A stretch of DNA of 53,587 nucleotides. Source: Gnetum montanum. Its lineage: Eukaryota > Streptophyta > Gnetopsida > Gnetales > Gnetaceae. The notes under the pieces were generated by a model. It worked only from the letters and a program-made list of their open reading frames with translations. It made no database searches and was not told the origin of the DNA. Location of the stretch: assembly GCA_015680685.1 (NCBI GenBank), contig MNCI01008033.1, forward strand, positions 1,014,000-1,067,586. Direction: 5' to 3'. The stretch's first letter is position 1. Each line of letters opens with the position of its first letter. Position numbers and translations under genes: made by a program. Shown here in pieces: positions 53,573-53,587 of this stretch.

Positions 53573-53587
53573 GTTTAGCATTTGTCT

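Overview
The window is nuclear DNA of a land plant, most likely a seed plant with a large, repeat-rich genome (a gymnosperm is possible, but this is a weak inference). The only ordinary host gene I can support is an A20/AN1 zinc-finger stress-associated protein (SAP) at 36425-36937 on the + strand. It has a long leader intron and a CpG-rich promoter. Almost everything else is transposable-element DNA: AT-rich, carrying nonsense codons that are mostly one C-to-T change from CAG, CAA or CGA, and nested.

Region by region. (1) 1-12092, minus strand: a very large Tat/Ogre-type Ty3/gypsy element. gag-protease is one frame (12092-8667). RT-RNaseH-second RNaseH-integrase is another (3474-1). In the 5.2 kb between them lies a multi-exon gene on the opposite strand (3876-8034, 8 exons, about 1055 codons, own TATA box), followed by a tandem repeat (8230-8471). 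(2) 12093-12930: non-coding LTR-like DNA. (3) 12960-14919, minus: decayed chromovirus protease-RT-RNaseH; a gag (27930-28790) and a 5' LTR (29188-29977) on the same strand may be its other half. (4) 14920-24468, plus: an LTR (called LTR-B here) split by a complete 9.05 kb Athila-like element (element A, 15241-24288, 5-bp duplication CTATT). Element A has LTRs, a tRNA-Asp primer site, a gag and a second long coiled-coil ORF, but no pol. (5) 24469-30290: non-coding DNA, minisatellites, a 5S-rRNA-like scrap, and the gag and LTR of item 3. (6) 30300-33430: tRNA-derived SINEs and a dead LINE ORF1. (7) 33500-37700: the SAP locus. (8) 37800-41950: SINEs and an Athila-type solo LTR (40298-41206, duplication CACTA). 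(9) 41960-45157: a SINE, then a Tekay/Del-type pol and an LTR-B copy on the minus strand. (10) 45158-53122, minus: an Athila-like element with pol (element 3) whose upstream LTR breaks off into GC-rich LINE ORF1 sequence (53123-53587).

How the parts relate. Element A and element 3 share LTR ends, a tRNA-Asp primer site and a similar gag zinc knuckle, so A looks like a non-autonomous partner of an element-3-like autonomous relative, with pol replaced by ORF2. The LTR promoters of element A, the solo LTR and element 3 all place repeated CGATAT/CGACGTT-type palindromes just upstream of TATA, and the same module occurs inside element A ahead of ORF2. The strongest candidate for something undescribed is the spliced antisense gene in the gypsy element; second is the ORF2 cassette with its apparent internal promoter and leader intron.
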